NCBI GenBank assembly: GCA_017542145.1
Contig: JAFXXQ010000021.1
Coordinates: forward strand, 1 to 49,573
Source of the DNA: Bacteroidaceae bacterium
GTDB lineage: Bacteria; Bacteroidota; Bacteroidia; Bacteroidales; Bacteroidaceae
Direction of reading: 5' to 3'
DNA: 49,573 nt
Shown: one piece after another, positions 48,290 to 49,573 of the stretch
Numbering within the stretch: the first letter of the stretch is position 1
Layout: each line of letters opens with the position of its first letter
Notes under the pieces: generated by a model
What the model was told of the DNA's origin: nothing
The model's input: only the letters and a program-made list of their open reading frames with translations
Databases searched by the model: none
Translations under genes and position numbers: made by a program

Positions 48290-48595
48290 TCATAAAGCAA
48301 GTCCCTGCTCTTCAGTTTTTTTACTTTTGCCAAAAAGCAATACAAAAGGATTGTAAAATGGTATTAGGCAGTAAAGCCAGCTACGTCCCAAGTCGCGACA
48401 ACGCCTAATGCATTGAACAATATAGAAGGCGTACAACAAATCTACGATTATTGCTGCGACGATGAAACTATAGCCAACATTTGGACTATAGATGAAACAT
48501 GCATAGGTGTTAAATAGAAGAAAGAAAATGGCCAGAGGCACAAAGCCGGTAATGAGACTAAACCATCCTGCAAGCACATCAAACTTTAATTCCAT
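48290..48595 (-). CDS. Small DUF805-like membrane protein
   Basis: This 101-residue protein has about three membrane helices and the sequence CIRRCRDLGRSWLYCLIPFY, which resembles the DUF805 hallmark RRLHDxG-R-S. It lacks the N-terminal FxGRxxRxxFW helix and so is shorter than the family norm. The paralogue at 48843-49277 has nearly the same C-terminal block (CIRRCHDMGRSWWYSLIPFY). Its ATG lies inside the end of the truncated ADP-ribosylglycohydrolase frame. Confidence 0.7.
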   Translation of the reverse strand: MELKFDVLAGWFSLITGFVPLAIFFLLFNTYACFIYSPNVGYSFIVAAIIVDLLYAFYIVQCIRRCRDLGRSWLYCLIPFYNPFVLLFGKSKKTEEQGLAL

Positions 48596-48801
48596 ATTAA
48601 ATTGCCAGAAAGAATAAGAGTGTAAAAAATACCACAGGAGAATGCCTCTGCGCAGGCAAACGTCAGCACGGTGTCGTCCGTGAAGCGTGCTCTTGAACTG
48701 AACAGCTTCACCTTGTCATATTCTTTAATGCGATGACTCTTGCTCTCATAAGCACTTCCAGCAATGTCACCAATCGCCTCACTAATAAGATAATTATTCA
48801 T
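48586..48801 (-). pseudogene. N-terminal remnant of an ADP-ribosylglycohydrolase
   Basis: This 71-codon frame begins like an ADP-ribosylglycohydrolase (DraG family): AIGDIAGSAYE, then SSRARFTDDTVLTFACAEAF with the metal-binding TDDT motif. After about 53 codons the similarity stops and the frame runs into CGIFYTLILSGNLIWN and a stop at the start of the DUF805-like gene. Family members have 250-300 residues and need further C-terminal metal-binding Asp residues, so this piece cannot be active. A deletion joined it to the DUF805-like gene. Confidence 0.65.
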
Positions 48802-48842
48802 AAGTTTTTATTTATGGGATAATGGAATCATTTTTTCTTTGT

Positions 48843-49277
48843 CTAATTCTCTCTTTCTTGGCTTCTCTTAAAAAGTAACACAAAAGGATTATAAAAGGGA
48901 ATCAGACTATACCACCAGCTCCGCCCCATATCGTGGCATCGTCTGATGCACAGAAACCAATACCAGACGAAAAGGGCGTCAACGAACAATGCCAGTAAGG
49001 AAGAAAAAAAGTCTTGATCTATACAAAGGCAAGTAGCTCCCGCAAGAGCAACAGCGCCAAGGGGCAATAAACCTCCACATAGAACAACCAGCCCCACACC
49101 CACATAATAACTCAAATAGAGGTTCCATTTTACACTCAATCCAAACAGGAGATAAAAAGTAACATAAAACAGAATGATAGAAAGATTGGCACCAAGAAAC
49201 ACAATCCAGAATCCCTTTCTATCCAGCGTCCCCTTAGGGGAAACATAATCTTTCAATAATAGAACCCACTTTTTCAT
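48843..49277 (-). CDS. DUF805-like membrane protein
   Basis: This 144-residue protein has four membrane helices. An N-terminal segment SPKGTLDRKGFWIVFLGANL matches the FxGRxxRxxFW region of DUF805 loosely, and a C-terminal block CIRRCHDMGRSWWYSLIPFY matches the paralogue downstream. ATG 49277 is used; the upstream in-frame codon at 49295 is TTG and overlaps the preceding gene. The start lies 4 nt after the preceding stop, so the genes are probably co-transcribed. Confidence 0.75.
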   Translation of the reverse strand: MKKWVLLLKDYVSPKGTLDRKGFWIVFLGANLSIILFYVTFYLLFGLSVKWNLYLSYYVGVGLVVLCGGLLPLGAVALAGATCLCIDQDFFSSLLALFVDALFVWYWFLCIRRCHDMGRSWWYSLIPFYNPFVLLFKRSQEREN

Positions 49278-49281
49278 ACGG

Positions 49282-49573
49282 CTATTCTTTGTCAAAACGA
49301 TCAGGTAATGTCATTGCCATCTCCGTAAGAGCATTGTTCCCAAAGTTGTTTTCACCATACCTGTTTAGGTTACACGTTCGGACAAGGTTATAGGCACAGT
49401 TCATGGCAAAGAAATCATCAGGATGAGACTTAATTCGTTTCAGGCAAGCGCAAAAGCATATTTTCCGCATCTGGTTATAATATTGATTGGGAATACAGGA
49501 ATCACGCGACATGCCGAAATACATATATTGACATAATGCACGCCATGTAAGCCAAATGTTATCAAGGACTGGA
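49282..49573 (-). CDS. C-terminal end of an unknown protein, 5' end cut by window edge
   Basis: The minus-strand frame is open from the window edge to TAG at 49282-49284, about 96 residues. It has no stop or clear start before the edge, so the gene begins outside. The sequence is Cys- and Asn-rich (KICFCACLKRIKSHPDDFF, NCAYNLVRTCNLNRYGENN) without a recognised domain or membrane segment. Four bases separate it from the next DUF805-like gene. Confidence 0.55.
   Translation of the reverse strand, partial: PVLDNIWLTWRALCQYMYFGMSRDSCIPNQYYNQMRKICFCACLKRIKSHPDDFFAMNCAYNLVRTCNLNRYGENNFGNNALTEMAMTLPDRFDKE

Overview
The window looks like a chromosomal segment of a Bacteroidales bacterium, most likely a Prevotella-type member of the Prevotellaceae. 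The grounds are promoters of the Bacteroidetes form TTTG-N19/20-TAnnTTTG, few Shine-Dalgarno sequences, many lipoproteins, GC-rich genes beside AT-rich spacers, and gene orders I recognise from Bacteroidetes. These orders are parA-parB-DUF5683-mltD-rel, surE-lpxB, and dut-TPR-DUF4292-EnvC. No prophage, CRISPR array, rRNA operon or intact insertion sequence was seen.

Layout. 1-3.7 kb: a cut-off lipoprotein gene behind a promoter with a 23-bp palindrome, a membrane-anchored TPR/HTH regulator, and a repeat-rich stretch holding a frameshifted small gene inside an imperfect inverted repeat. 3.7-8.8 kb: tRNA-Arg(CCT), a Nudix hydrolase, a large M16 protease lipoprotein, an alpha/beta hydrolase and a HEAT-repeat protein. 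8.8-13.9 kb (minus): two half-size ABC transporters of the IrtAB/YbtPQ type, a membrane-anchored methyltransferase and an MptD-like ECF S component. 14.0-16.7 kb (minus): an HTH-DUF4153 membrane protein and a DUF805 protein. 16.8-17.3 kb: divergent tRNA-Pro(CGG) and tRNA-Phe(GAA).

17.4-24.6 kb is the most distinctive block. It holds a mannose-1-phosphate guanylyltransferase, then a compact operon: a fusion of two nucleotidyltransferase domains with PEP mutase, phosphonopyruvate decarboxylase, phosphonoacetaldehyde reductase and a Wzx-type flippase. The enzyme order predicts 2-hydroxyethylphosphonate, probably nucleotide-activated and placed on an exported glycan. The reductase gene carries an in-frame copy of a small repeat that also lies between mdh and dut.

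24.7-32 kb: mdh, the dut-TPR-DUF4292-EnvC operon, and a PfkB kinase and LOG-family protein on the minus strand. 32-38 kb: a decayed gene end, a secreted GH2 beta-galactosidase with a discoidin-like C-terminus, a small secreted protein, and a non-coding stretch with a 306-bp MITE-like element and short repeats. 38.2-48.2 kb: slyD and aroC, convergent with rel-mltD-DUF5683-parB-parA, then the divergent surE-lpxB pair. 48.3-49.6 kb: two related DUF805-like membrane proteins, a truncated ADP-ribosylglycohydrolase remnant and the end of an unknown gene.

A recurring feature is a promoter whose spacer is itself conserved, roughly T4-6C-N-MTCGSYTTRCAC just before the -7 box. It occurs upstream of several unrelated genes, with decayed copies in non-coding DNA. 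All functional calls rest on reading the translated sequence; no database search was run.
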